Notes: generated by a model not told the origin, from the letters alone. A stretch of DNA of 64,000 nucleotides from Spirogloea muscicola (GCA_009602725.1 WELB01000008.1:461534-525533); one strand, 5' to 3'; numbered from the stretch's first letter, positions 11,809 to 24,942 are shown. A program made the numbers and translations.

Positions 11809-14800
11809 CTACAACTCTACAAGCTGACGGTACAGGTGAATGTAAGCCTGGGCAGACTTTGACCAACTCCAGTCTTGCCTCATTGCCCTCGGGACCAACT
11901 CAGACTTCCACCAATCAGCTCCATCCTGGAAAGCCTGTATGGCCCTCTCAAGGGTCCTCACTAGAGCAGCACGGTCCTTGTCAACGAACGTGAACCCATT
12001 GAGCTCATGCTCAGGATGTGAGTGTTTATGGTGGGCAACGTCCTTGACGGTGTCTGCTAGCCCACCTGTCTCCCTCATAACAGGAATAGTCCCATACCTC
12101 AGGCTGATCATCTGCAGGCACTTCATTGTAATCAGAGATGCCCATCTCCTCCTGACCATAAGCACATGCTAACATGGACGAGGCTTTGTTAAGACTTTAG
12201 GTCGCTCCGACGAGAGGGCAGACACAGATTTGGCTCCTGCATACTCTTGTGATGTGAGTCTGACCTGAGTGAGGCCACATGGTTAAAAAAAGGAAGGGAT
12301 GACTATAATATCAGCTCCAGCGTACATCCTATGCGCCAGGGCCTCATCATAACGCAATATCAATTTCCCATCCGTGCCACCCGCATAGACTGCGGCCAAG
12401 GCTTCATATTCAGCCTGTAAAAAACATACAGAATCTATGACCTTACTCTCTGTGTACTCATTTCTCGCTCACAAAGTAATATCTAATGTATAGCATGGTC
12501 TTAAGACTAAATCTGGAGGATGCAAACTCCCCTACAAGAGCACAGCATCAGACGTACTTTAGTACTTTAAATTATCCCAAACCAGCTGGGCCAATTACGT
12601 TGTAGCAGGGTAATGTATCCAGGAAAGGAGTGCCACGAGTGCGGGCGTTGTGTGGGCGTTGACCTTGTGAAGGTGCTAATGGCTCGTAGCTGAAGCACTC
12701 TAAAGTGCTAAGTGCATGGATCAACACTTAACGTCCAAGCAATAATTGATGTCCACGTGACTTACTTGAGTTGCTGGATTGTCAACATGACTTACCTGAG
12801 TTGCTGGATCAGGAGCACTGCCTAGTAGCACAAAGATTGTTTTCGAAGACTTTGCCACGTCCATAGCAGCCAATATGAGGGGAAGCCCTTTCTGCTCCGT
12901 CAGCCTTGAGATTACACATAGAACAGGCCTTCGTGTGTATTCATCAACATCATGAGGAAGGCCCAACTCTTGGAGCAACCTCCGCTTGCACTCCTCCTTC
13001 CCTGTCAGAGGTGTCAATGCATGACTCCGTCAAACGGTTGCCTTGTAAGGCACATGCACCACTTCACTTCAACAGAAGTTGTTGCCACATAAGTGTCACC
13101 CAATCCATGAAGGAGATGTGCAAAGTGCATCGGCAGCAATAGCTAGGGCTGGCAGCACCTTCTAGCCAATCGGCTCCGTATCGGGCTGGTATGAGGTCGT
13201 CAGTCTCGGGGTTCCACGTCTCATAGTCAAGGCCATTCAAGATGCCACAAAAGTTGCCCCTGTGCTCCCAAATGACTCCTTCGAGGCCCAGGCCATACAG
13301 AGGCTGGAGGACCTCATTGGCATACGTCGGGGAGACAGTCGTGACCTTGTCTGCAAACACAATCCCACCCTGCCAGTGGCTCACCAAGTGAAGGACATAA
13401 GGACTCGGATCAGCTGAAAACAAGAACAGTAATCAAGAGCTCGTACGGTAGGCATTGTGACATTGTGAAGGTGAAGAGGTCATTAAGCACGCAAGGCAGA
13501 AGGATTTGATGTGTATTTGTAGCATAGCTTCAAATGCAGGACATGAGACCCACATTAAGTATATCCAGGCCAAAGCATCAAGTAGACACAATTTGATTGT
13601 GATGGTAATCAGGCCCACCATCAGCAAGTTGATGTCGTGTTTGCCGGGGAAGAATCCTGGCCTGGAGTAGTCCACCATCTGAGTGAGTTGCGGGCTTCTC
13701 TCGGGACTGAGGCCAATGGTCTGCAGGCAGTCAGCGGACAGCACGCCTCGGTATGCGATGTTGTGGATGGTGAACATCACCCGGGGCTTCCACAACCCCC
13801 TCTGTCTGTATTCCTCCTTGAGCAGCGGGGCGATGGCCGCTGTCTGCCAGCATTCAAGATAGCCATAACCAATAATTCAGTGGTGTGGCCCAGACAGCAA
13901 GGCCAGAGAGAGCTACGATTAATTATATTACTTCCCTGAAGTAGTACCCTCTTTCTGTGAGATCTATACTTGAAGCTTCCATATAGCAGCCACAGCAACA
14001 GAGGCAGCCATTGAGCAGACCTAGTTGACCTGCCAGTCATGGAGGTGGAGAACGTCCGGTTGCTTGCCGGACCAGAGCAGGAACTCAAGTGCAGCTCGAC
14101 AGAAGAAGAGAAACCTGGCCCCGTCGTCCGCCTGGCCATAATAGTACCCTCGCCAGAAGAACGCATTGCTGCTATGCGGCTCCACAAAGTAGACCGGAAG
14201 TCCGTCTACAAGGCCACTCCACACCAGCGTGGCAATGTCTGCTCCATCCACACCACATCAACCTGACAGCCAACTCCCTCTTTCAGGCATCACGGCCGGT
14301 GTGGTTCTCGGAGGGACCTCAATGACTTGGCCTCCAATGCCACGCTTGAATAATCAACAATTTCAATTTGTCATTGGGGAATATGATCTGAGAAAAACCT
14401 TACACAGCTGACGGAGCTCCTCTACGCACTTGTAGTCAATGCAGTCATACTTGGCACGTTGATAGAGATTATTATGCCCAAGTATCTGGGCATACGCACA
14501 GACAGTGACCTCTTAGATCCAAGCAGCTGCAACTTCCATTTGTCCAATCAAGCCAAAGCTAGCTACACCTTGGACAATGGGACTCGGAGCTGATGCCAGA
14601 TGCCTGAGCAAATCGATTGACTTGCTTACTTGGTGAGCCTTGGAAAGTGAAGTGACGACATCAGCAAGGCCTCCAACTTTGGCAACTGGAGCCATCTCAG
14701 AGGTGACGTGCACAATATGCAGCCCAGGCCGTCGCAAGAAGCCTAGCCTGTGGGTGAAGACAGATGTGATCGAGACGTCGTCCCACCACCGCACCTGGTG

Positions 14801-16359
14801 CCTCATGATGCCCTTAAGGCATGAGCAGAAGTCAGTCCTTACCCTCCTAGATCACTAATGTCTGCCACTGAATACACAAGTCTTCATGTGGCTAAAGGCA
14901 GCTGTGACCATGAATGAAGATCGTGGATCTCACCTGCTCAAAAACCCGCAGGATCGAGAAGTCGCCCTGCCAAGCCAGGGTGCGGAGGGCCTCTCCCTGA
15001 TGTCTCGTCAGAAAGCCGTTGGCTGTGAGGGCCTCAACCCTCAGCAGCAGGGAGCTCGCAAGGTGCCGGGCCGGCGGCAGAGCCGTCACCAGGCCTTCCC
15101 CGGGAAAGAGCTCAACTGCAACTCCCCAGTTCCTGCCCTCATTGTTGTCCCACCGCTCCTCGCCGTCCTCCATCTGGCCCTTCAACACCAGCTGGACCTC
15201 GAGATGCGTGGCCGATGATAGCCTGGACGCTGGCAGCCTCGCGCAGCCGACCCACACCTACAAAAGCGAGCAAGTAAGACTTCAAAGCTGCTATAAGTAA
15301 GGCAGTCCACTCTGTGGGCAGTTGGCAATGGACTGCAGAGCTGGCTTCAGTGCAGAGCTGCAACTGTTGTGACCCCAGCTCAAGTCTTGCTACTAGGAAG
15401 GCTGCAGAAAGCAAGACCCCACAAGACTGAGCCAGCACAGACGTGGACACACCTCTGGATCTCCTGCAGCCTGCTGCAGCTCGATATCCCTAGTGTCCTG
15501 CCAGCCCGAGTGGCCCATGTGGAGCCACAGCCGCTTGGCTGGCTGCAGGATCCTCCCGTGGCTACTGTAGACACACGCCAGCTGCACCACAGGTGCTGAT
15601 CTGCTGGTTGACACTTGAGACTGTCAATAAGTCTTCTGCTAGTCTCGCCTACAGAAATGTGGTCGTAATGTCTCTCTGCTTCAGCTCTTATTGAACATTG
15701 TGCAACAGTGCTTGAAGGTGGAACATCTCGACAATGTCGTGCCAGCTGTGCCAGCTGACAGTAGCTGCTATTGTGCAGTACACGTTAGAGCTATTTGTCA
15801 AATTAATTTATCAATGCCTCACCGAAATGTCTGGCTGCCTGAAAACGTATCAACAAAAGCCGTTTTTCTCACGCTTCTGACCTCATAGTGGGGCTGCTTG
15901 ACACTGATGGACAGGGCTGGGTCTGTCTCCACCAGGACGTCGCCGTCCGCGCGCGACAGCAGCTGCCGGGCGCCCTGATCGCTGCCCTGGAAAGTGAAGG
16001 CAAGCTCCCGAAGGAGCAATCAGGGGCAGCTCCACTTCGCACCGACTTCGCCAGCTCCCTGTGCTTCCCAGCAGGCAATAGCATGGCGGAAATACTGCTG
16101 CCCTGACGAGCAGCCCCTTCTGATGCTGCAGAAGGCGAACCTCGTCGAAGGTGGTGCAATGGAGGGGCCTCTGAGCGGCGCGCAGAGCCGGCCTCGCTGC
16201 AGGCCCGCCTGCAGCCCACTTGCGCCGGCCGGGCTGCGGTGCCGCTCGGAGGACGCGGGCGCTGCTGCGAGAGCTGCTCGGTGAGGCCTCGGAGCGGGAG
16301 GGGCACCGGGAGGCCCAGCTGCCAGAGCTGCTGACCGTAGGCTGGCACGCCGCGGCCAT
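11809..16359 (-). CDS. Soluble starch synthase, SSIII class, with CBM53-like domains
   Basis: The enzyme transfers glucose from ADP-glucose to growing alpha-glucans in the plastid (GT5 family). Catalytic exons run from KVGGLADVVTSL (about 14660, the ADP-glucose site) through DVLHLHDWQ (about 14045), FTIHNIAYRG (about 13765), VTTVSPTYANEV (about 13325), FCGILNGLDYETWNP (about 13240), VISRLTEQKG (about 12890), YAGADIIVIPS (about 12310) and RYGTIPVMRETGGL (about 12085), to a stop at 11809. KVGGL rather than KTGGL points to the SSIII/SSIV branch. Upstream exons at about 15400-15570 (LWLHMGHSGWQD) and 15125-15215 (WDNNEGRNWGVAVE) look like CBM53 starch-binding modules, which favours SSIII. The chosen ATG at 16359 opens a Ser/Ala/Arg-rich segment (MAAACQPTVSSSGSW) that resembles a plastid transit peptide. 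The splice linking it to the first CBM53 exon is not resolved. A duplicated splice donor is described at 12751-12810. Confidence 0.92.
12751..12810 (-). repeat. 30-bp tandem duplication containing a splice donor
   Basis: The units 12751-12780 and 12781-12810 match at nearly all positions. Read on the minus strand, each has CCAGCAACTCA(G/A) followed by GTAAGTCA. The exon encoding SAPDPATQ can therefore end at 12796 or, 30 bases further along the gene, at 12766. The extra sequence is in frame. Confidence 0.9.
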
Positions 16360-16981
16360 GGCTGCCGCCGCCGCGGCCGCCGTGGGGCCTCCGCCGCTGG
16401 CTTTGCCACTACAGCGGCACCGAGCGAACAATGGAGTATCCGTCGTCGCGAGAGCGGCAAGCGGGAACGCAAGTCCACACGCGCACGACGCCCGCCGCCG
16501 CCGCCGCCGCCGCCGCCGCGGCCGGCCGCGGCCACGGCCAGGGACGGCGAGGAGCTCGAGTGGGACGCAGGCCGGCCGGTCTGCCTGCCCGGCCTCAGCG
16601 GGCAGCCTGGTAGGAAGAACACCCGCTCCTCCGGCGCCGTCAATCGAAAGGCCCAAAGGGGGAGCGGAGACCGTAGAGGCCACCACTAAGCACCACCATT
16701 GGCGGCAGCCCGAGCGGACTCGTCTGCGCTCCGGGGCCCTGCCCGCCAGAGCCGGGCAGGCCCGGGGACTGGGGCCGGCTCGGCCGCCGGATGCACCCCG
16801 AGGCTCCCGCCTGGGCTCCATCGGACGGCTCCGAGCGGGGAGGGTGCTGGGGGCCTGGGGTAAACCCCTGCTCCAAGCACACACACAATCACCAAGCAGG
16901 GTTTAAGGCCACCACCCCTCCTCGCCCCCCTTGGCGCCGCGCCCTGCGGCGGCGGCGGCGGCGGCGTCGCGCGGCGCAGCC
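16360..16981. promoter_or_regulatory. Divergent promoter region, starch synthase and eL43
   Basis: This GC-rich segment of about 620 bases separates the proposed starts of the minus-strand starch synthase and the plus-strand ribosomal protein gene. It includes CCG/CGG triplet runs near 16495-16520 and 16945-16965. No clear TATA box was seen inside it. Confidence 0.4.
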
Positions 16982-18614
<1,633 letters not shown>

Positions 18615-19208
18615 TTTCATGCTGTTCACACTTCAAAGAGTCACAAAGCATGAAGCATATCCAAAATAGTACCTTTCCACTGTGTGGAACATTGCTGCGA
18701 TGTCAATTATCATGACCACCATTATACAAGTGTCGTGTCAGATGCACATTCATGCATGCTGGATACCTGATCACATAGCAGGCGGAGACACATGCCGATT
18801 GTGCTTAAATAAATCTAGGGACATTCAGCTGTTATATGTATCTGCATAACCAGGGAGACCATGCAGGCAAGTGTACAAACGGAGCACTTATCTACTGCAT
18901 GCATGGAATTACACCAATGTCCCGATAGGAGCAAGTGATGTAAGATCTGGTTGTTATGAAAGTGCTCCAATGCACAAAAGTGAAGATTTACTCGGCCTGT
19001 CCCTACACTGAACGCTGTGTGCACCCCTACTGTATTTGCTGCTATGCCAGACTAAACAAGCATGCAACCTTATCATAGTTACACATTATCCTATAACGCG
19101 AACCTATGTCATCACCTAATGTTTTGCTAGCACAATAGAAACCAAGCCTTGTCACTGCTAGTAGATATAGGGCTGGAACGTGTAATCGAGAAGAAAGATT
19201 ACTATCTA
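18615..19208. other. Intergenic, no gene seen
   Basis: This is the 3' flank shared by convergent eL43 and reticulon genes. It is AT-richer than the neighbouring exons and contains no recognisable ORF, RNA or repeat. Confidence 0.6.
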
Positions 19209-20250
19209 TTATCTAGCCTGCTGTTTGTCGACTATTTGGGTCCGCAGAATGGCGCTTAGTGAGCCAAGACCTGGTTTCAGTTTGCGGCATGTTGCAAATC
19301 CCTTGCTCTCGCTGTCTCCCATTGTCTCCCACTGAGGGAAGAATGGAACTGTGACGAACAGCCATAATACTGCAGCAGCAACAACCAAGCATGAGTTATC
19401 TCATAAAAAGTGCTGTTCTACAGTGGCAGTGCAAGGCCATAAGTGCCGTGCTCCACAGAAGGACAGGCTTGCAATGCATTGCCTCTTACCAATGTATGCA
19501 AGAGTTGGACCAGAGAACATTCTCCCCAGAATGGATGCGCCGTACAGAAAAGTCACAACCTGCACCAGAACAGTAGACTCAGACCACTAATACTGGGCAC
19601 ATAGATTAACTTCCTGACCCAATTCTACTGCAGTCCATCAACTCAAAGCACGCTCTAAAATCCAAATGCAATACTAATTGTATTGCAGGCCTAAGAAGAG
19701 GAGGGAACATTGCACAAGGTGCTTGCCAGAACATCTAACCTTCGCAAAGAGCTTGTAATCAGATCCACTCGCTGCCACTCTAAGGACACCCTCTGTTGCG
19801 CAGACGGTGTTTGCTAAGCATGCGACAAAGCATGTTGCTGCCTCGGCTGATAGTTGAACCTCAAAGGGACTCGTAGAGATTCTGCACAAACAAGGCCCCG
19901 CAAGTGTGATTGTAGAAGCTCTCTTGTCAAGAGCATGTATGCAAGCACATATACCATCTTCGCGGTAATGTCAGATGGTGTACATATAACATCCACAGAG
20001 ACTGTTTCGAAGCACTCACGAGATCTTGAGATGCCGGCACAGTAATTTCAGGATGCCAAGAGCGCACACAATGACCAGGAGCATGTCCGCAATCAATGAC
20101 ACAAATGTCCGGTTTGCAGCCATGCAGTGCCAGTAGATGAGGCTGCTGACAACAAGCACCAGTGCCGCAGCACCAGGCTGCCTCCAAAGATTTACAACGT
20201 CCACTGGGAATCAAAATTAAGAGAGAATCTGTCAGCACTGCAATCTCAGA
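19209..20250 (-). CDS. Reticulon-domain ER membrane protein, N-terminus not resolved
   Basis: Reticulons insert hydrophobic hairpins in the ER membrane and bend it into tubules. The first clear exon (about 20040-20204) reads VDVVNLWRQPGAAALVL, a long hydrophobic hairpin, and LLCRHLKIS; this is the start of the reticulon homology domain. Next comes an exon at about 19743-19880 ending GSDYKLFAK, the amphipathic linker. Then comes an exon near 19515-19570 reading VVTFLYGASILGRMFSG, the second hairpin. The last exon (about 19209-19375) begins LWLFVTVPFFPQWE and ends QIVDKQQAR at 19209. Splice phases agree at the two junctions I checked. No plant KKXX tail is present. Candidate upstream coding sequence at 20257-20820 is GC-rich and not conserved enough to choose a start. 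Confidence 0.8.
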
Positions 20251-20259
20251 GCCAGACTA

Positions 20260-22029
20260 TGTGCACATCCGTCTCACTTCACCAAACAAAGTGCCTGAAG
20301 CACTGCCTGGCAAAAGGCGCAGATGAGTATAAGAAGCTACAGTCTCCATGTCCGGACCCCTCCCCGCAGCAGGTGCTTGTAGATGCGTCATTGTGCGCAC
20401 CTGGGCGCAGATTTGATCTGCTGCAGATGTCAGATATCTCCGACAGGCTGGACTTTGTAAACGGAGCATTGCTGCAGATGAACTCTGAGCTCCGTCGCTC
20501 AGCAATCTGCCCCTTGAGGCCGGTCATCGAGCGGGCACCAAAGGATGTGCACCGGGCCCACTGGCTGCCAAATTGGCAAATCAGACGCCTTGCCAACTCC
20601 ACATCGCTGTGCCCGCCATCAAGCACAGCCGCCGGCAGGCAAGAGCGCCAGAGGCGGAAGCCTGGCCGCGAGCCTGCTGCAAGCGCGCCGGGCCTGATCG
20701 ACGGGAAGGGCGAGGGAGCACTATGCGGACGAGGCCGAGCGCTGCACTGGAGGCGGCACGAGGCGGAGCCGGCTGTGCTGGGAGGCGGCTGGCGGCGACG
20801 AGAGCGCGTGGCGCGCGTCAATTGTGGCTCTGCGGCGGCGGTGGCGGCGGCGGCGACGCCGGCAGTCCGAGCTCAGTACCGCGCGGGGGAGGGGATGATG
20901 GGAGGAGGGGGTGGTCAAGCTGGCTTCCTGGCTTCTGGCGCAGGGAGGAAGATATAATAAGGAAGACTATCCAGTGGTGGGCGATGGCTGTGAGGAAGAA
21001 ATACTTATATTACTGTAAGGCAAAGCCCCAACATGCAGTGAGCTCCCTTAAAAGGGGGCAAGGGCTGTGTAAAGCCAGCACACAAAGAAAATGTACAAGG
21101 GCGGACGAGCCCCCAAACATAGGAGAAGCCGGCCGGGCCGCCGTGACGGCGGTGCGCTCTCCACGCGCAAAGCGGCGGGGGCGGCGGCGGGAGGCTAATT
21201 CCGTGCACACTAGTGTGCCTCGCCTCTCCTCTAATTTTTGCCCTAGCCTTTGGATCCGTCATGACACCTGTATGCATCTGGCTGGCAATTCACAGCCGAT
21301 TCTTTAATATCAGCAGCCGTCATCTATTTCTGCTCTGACGAATGCAAAGGCTCCACAATGCCTATCAGAAAAAGCTTGATGACGTGAAACAGGTGAGCCT
21401 GCATACTTGTGCTCTATTCCGGTGAGGGCGAAAGCAGCCTGGCCTCCCGGCCACATTTCTAAGGGAGAGAAGGCGCGCGGGGCGCATGAATTGAAAGGGA
21501 GGCCAATTCAAGCCAATACATTGTTCAGGCAGAGAAAGGGGCCGTCAGAGGGCGGGCCCCACGACGGTGTCGCCGGACCGCAAACTGCGATACGATCGTA
21601 TCGCAGTTTCTCATGGGCGGCCCGACGGCGGGGCCGCCAAGCTGCGTGCCGCTGGCGGCCCCGCAAGAGCCCCCTCGGGCCGCTCCCCCGCGGCGGGCCC
21701 AGTCTGTGAACGGCGGGACAGGGCGAGCCGCCTGACGTGTGGCACTGAGCTACCGCAGGCTGGCTGCCCGGTGGGGTCACAGGCCAACTTCTGCCAAGCA
21801 ACACTGGCGGCGTGGAGGCGCGCGTGCGTGCGGCTGCGGCCCCAGAAGGGGCCAGGTGAGCCCCATGTCATCTGATCTGATCTCAGATTCATTGGCGGTC
21901 AGGTGTTTCCTGCCCCACAAAACCCAGGTGTTGAAAGGGCCGCGGCTGTTTGCTTAATCACTGTGCTGCTGCCGGCCTTCGTTGAGCACCCTCCTGCCCC
22001 CCGGCTTCTCGTCCTTTGGCCCTCCTAGA
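20260..22029. repeat. GC-rich and repeat-rich intergenic region
   Basis: 20260-20960 may hold the first exon and promoter of the reticulon gene. Beyond that, a minus-strand hairpin module lies at about 21030-21110 (GCTGGCTTTACACAGCC on the minus strand). A minus-strand copy of the 75-bp module (GCATGAATTGAAAGGGAGGCC, AATACATTGTTCAGGCAGA on the plus strand) lies at about 21475-21535. A 28-bp perfect palindrome is at 21582-21609. No conserved host gene was recognised. Confidence 0.6.
21582..21609. repeat. 28-bp perfect palindrome
   Basis: The left half AAACTGCGATACGA is followed immediately by its exact reverse complement TCGTATCGCAGTTT with no loop. It is flanked by GC-rich partial inverted repeats (GGCGGGCCCC... 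and ...GGGGCCGCC). It lies about 40 bases past the 75-bp module. Confidence 0.95.
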
Positions 22030-22545
22030 CTGAAGCTCGCTTTTGTGCGACGGTCTCCACGCCCGGCGTGTAGACCTGGTGGCCACCCCACAGGCCGGCG
22101 GGCCACGTCTCCTGGACGTGGTGACCACTGATGCCTACGACCGCTCACACCCAGCTCAATGTGCCACCAAGGCTGGGTATGCGGTCGCCTGCGCTACTGG
22201 GCCAAAGAGCTGAAGTACGCCGACCATCCGCGGGAAGACGAGTTCGTCCCGTTGGCCATTGATACCCATGGGGCGCTGGGCGCTCGGTGGCTCGAGCTGC
22301 TCATCCAGCTCGCCCGCCACACCATCGCCCGTCGCTTCCATGGGGAGCCGGTCGACTTCCCTGCAGTCGGGTCGCTGGCGCAAGTGTATCGAATGCGCCT
22401 GGCCGTCTCGCTGCAGAGGTCTATGGCCCGGGCGTTGCACCTTCGTGCCGGCAGAGCCCTCGCTGCTGCCTCTGGCTCTGGCCAGGGGACCCACTTCAAC
22501 GAGCCTAGCCTCTCCGACCTGCGGCTGCTTAGCAGAGGTTACTGA
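22030..22545 (+). mobile_element. LINE-like retroelement 3' coding remnant, frameshifted
   Basis: This is the longest member of a dispersed family. One frame reads LLDVVTTDAYDRSHPA, then AGYAVACATGPK. After a frame change near 22200 the sequence continues AKELKYADHP, FVPLAIDTHGALG, MRLAVSLQRSMARAL and RAGRALAAASG, and ends LSDLRLLSRGY and stop at 22545. The order (DV...A....AGYA..A...K, then F.PL...T.G.LG, then L...LQR..A..L) is what I recall for C-terminal parts of non-LTR retroelement polyproteins in protists and algae. It has no start and a shifted frame, so it is a decayed fragment. Three hairpin modules follow downstream. Confidence 0.65.
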
Positions 22546-22564
22546 GTGATTCTCCTGTAGCTCT

Positions 22565-22920
22565 TTGGATTTTGTCCATTCTTTTTTGGCTGGCTTCTGC
22601 CAGCCCCTCTCTTCTATGGGCGAGCTTTCCCCCTTTGTGCCATCGTTTGCACTCCCTGTCCGTTGAATGGACTAATGTTTGACTCGGCTTGGCCTCCCTC
22701 CCCAATGCACGCCAAGCGTCTCTATCCCTCTTCTAATTTTGATTAAACTGCTACATGACCTCGTCCATTGATTGTGTGCTGGCTTTTCACAGCCCTCGCC
22801 CCCTTTGGAAGAGCCACGTTTACAATGACAGTCCTAGGGAGAGCTTCTCTTTTCGGGCTGGCTTTTCCAGCCCCTATTCTCAATGGGCGAGCACTTTCTC
22901 CTTTCTCTTTTCCACAAGCC
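22565..22920 (+). repeat. Three hairpin modules downstream of the LINE-like tail
   Basis: Units at about 22565-22640 (TTGGCTGGCTTCTGCCAGCC, then ATGGGCGAGC), 22770-22830 (GTGCTGGCTTTTCACAGCC, then TTTGGAAGAGCC) and 22850-22915 (GGGCTGGCTTTTCCAGCCCC, then CAATGGGCGAGCAC). All lie on the same strand as the coding tail ending at 22545. They suggest that the module belongs to the element's 3' untranslated region. Confidence 0.75.
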
Positions 22921-23720
22921 ATTCTGGGAGATCTTGTCATGCCACGGGGTTGCTGCCAATCATTGTCGTAGGCCAGATCAGCAGAAAAACACGAGTAACA
23001 TGTCAAATATCACGTGGCAGGCAAGCAAATCACATTGAACTTCAAAATGACATTACCAAAGAGGAGGCTGAATGCCCTGCCCGGGGTCAGACCCAAGCAC
23101 AATGTATGCAACACAGTGCGAAACTTGACACAGGTGACATGGTGCACAGTCAAGAACCTGTGATGTAAAGACATGCCGATAAACATTAGGCGACATGCTT
23201 TCAACAACAAAGAAAGCAACACCAGGCGGGTCAACTTCTTAAATTTTGTGGCTTTAGTGGCATTGGAAACTTTTGCCCTACGAGGCCCTGCTCAAAATAT
23301 GGTCAGGCTGACAAATACATGCATGCACGAGGACCCAACCCTAGCGAGCTCGAGTAGTGCATGGATTACAACCGGGGATTCAAGTCTCCACGATGCTCCC
23401 TTCTGACTAACGTCCATCTTATTGGACAGGCTTTTAAAGCTGACGCTATCTCAAGGATGCTTAATGTCACAATATGCTAACCAAGCCAAACAGAAGGTCA
23501 ACGTTTGACAGGTAGCTGAAATTTGAACACTCTGCACCTGAACTTGATGATGTGGCTGAAACCTGGGGCAAGGCCCAACTGACCAAGTAATTTGTAAGGG
23601 CGACAGCGAGGCCCAAAATTCCATGTAACCAAGGGGCGAATTCTAAGCACATCACAGCCATTGTCTGAATCTGGGAGTGCAACTTCTACGTTCCCTTAAT
23701 GGTCGCTACGCTGTCCAGGC
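22921..23720. other. Gene-free stretch in the repeat island
   Basis: No conserved ORF, RNA gene or recognisable repeat was seen. Composition is closer to introns and UTRs than to the GC-rich exons. Confidence 0.5.
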
Positions 23721-23724
23721 TCCG

Positions 23725-23790
23725 TCAGACTTTGTTCGTCCTCTTGTGGGCTGGGTTCTCACAGCCCTGGCCTCCTTTGGAAGAGCTGCT
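23725..23790 (+). repeat. Hairpin module
   Basis: Contains GTGGGCTGGGTTCTCACAGC followed by CTTTGGAAGAGCTGC, the same layout as the units at 22770 and 9825. Confidence 0.75.
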
Positions 23791-23814
23791 ACTTCTTTAG
23801 CCTGCCCTGCTGAG

Positions 23815-24060
23815 AGAAGGCGCGCGATGCACATGGATGAAAGGGTTGCACTTTAAGCCAATGCACTGTTCAGACAAAGCTAGTGCAAAGGGGCTACAAA
23901 GACAAAGCACTATTATGAAGGTGGCTAAGGTAAGAGTGACATCAGTATTCACGAGTGAGCACATACAACTCTGACAGGCTAACGTTGGGAGCCGAAGCGC
24001 CGCCACGAAAGCCGGTGGCCTGACTTCGAGCGCGCCCACACGCTGATGAATAACCTGTTA
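23815..24060 (-). mobile_element. LINE-like 3' tail plus 75-bp module (minus strand)
   Basis: Read on the minus strand, the tail encodes GFRGGASAPNVSLSELYVLT and ends REY and stop at 23942. This closely matches the plus-strand tail at 1055-1151 (GFRGGAPAPQVSLSDLFVLT, RGY). The 75-bp module follows about 70 bases downstream on the same strand (23815-23875), just as it follows the 1151 tail at 1215-1290. The repeated order shows that these pieces are one element. Confidence 0.75.
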
Positions 24061-24219
24061 GAATATAGGCATTAGCTCCTTTCGTTATTCTCCATACTAT
24101 TTCAAGTGTCCCACTTAGGGAAGCACCTGTCGCTTCCAGAGGTGGCTTGCCCGGATCATCAGGGTGACACGTAGACAGATCACACATGTGAGTATGTGCC
24201 TCACACCTGTGGACACATC

Positions 24220-24307
24220 AGCTTAACGGACACCTAGGGCCGGCTCTGCAGCAGGCCCCTGCCCGACTAGCTTAACGGACACCTCGGGCCGGCTCTGCAG
24301 CCGGCCC
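24220..24307. repeat. Two 39-bp direct repeats
   Basis: 24220-24258 and 24269-24307 both contain AGCTTAACGGACACCT followed by GGGCCGGCTCTGCAGC, with two mismatches and a 10-base spacer. No coding context was recognised. Confidence 0.85.
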
Positions 24308-24942
24308 TCCTTGGGCCCCCGGTGTGCAGACCCGCCGGGACCCACTGTGCCCATGTGATTCTGCATTCTTTCTATGTAGGCAAAAGGGGGTCGAGTGAGC
24401 TCAAGCTTGCTCACTCTAACAGGAGCCACCGTCCTCCTTCTGCCCACCGCTCCTCCTTGCTTGCCAGCGCCCACGCCACCTGCCTTGAGCTGCTGCCGGC
24501 CTGCTTCCTGCCGGACCCTGCCGCCATCACCGCCATGGGCAAGAAGGCTGTCTTTGCTGTGGGCAAGAAGGCGAGGAAGAAAGCGCGGCGCTCCATTCAA
24601 GAGCACCGCGTCCTCATCGCCTGAGCCTCAAGCTTCTTCACGGCCTGAGCCCCAACCGAGTGATGGTGAGACTCTGGGTCCTGGGCATTCAGTTAGCCCT
24701 AATACGGCACTAACGAATAGCCCAGCTCAACATAACCAGAGCTTGGGAGCGCTGCAGAGTAAGCCAGAGCCGCGTTCTGTGACAAGGAACAGCTCGTCGC
24801 TCGCGCGTTCCGTCCTACGAGTCGAAGGCTCGGCCCCATGGCCCCAGGGTGGCCGAGCTGCCAACTGGGAAGAGCTGACGAGGACGCCGTGGTTGCACCA
24901 GTCCCCCGGCCCGCGCGGCCGCGAGCTCGCCCTCGAGCCGCC

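Noticed and set aside
16020-16884. Alternative long minus-strand frames upstream of starch synthase
   Set aside because: They are GC-driven frames with arginine- and proline-rich content. Only the ATG at 16359 gives a plausible transit peptide leading toward the conserved exons.
24539-24624. Short basic ORF starting MGKKAVFAVGKKARKKARRS
   Set aside because: Only 29 codons, lysine-rich by composition, with no downstream splice or known family. It could be part of a targeting sequence but cannot be supported.
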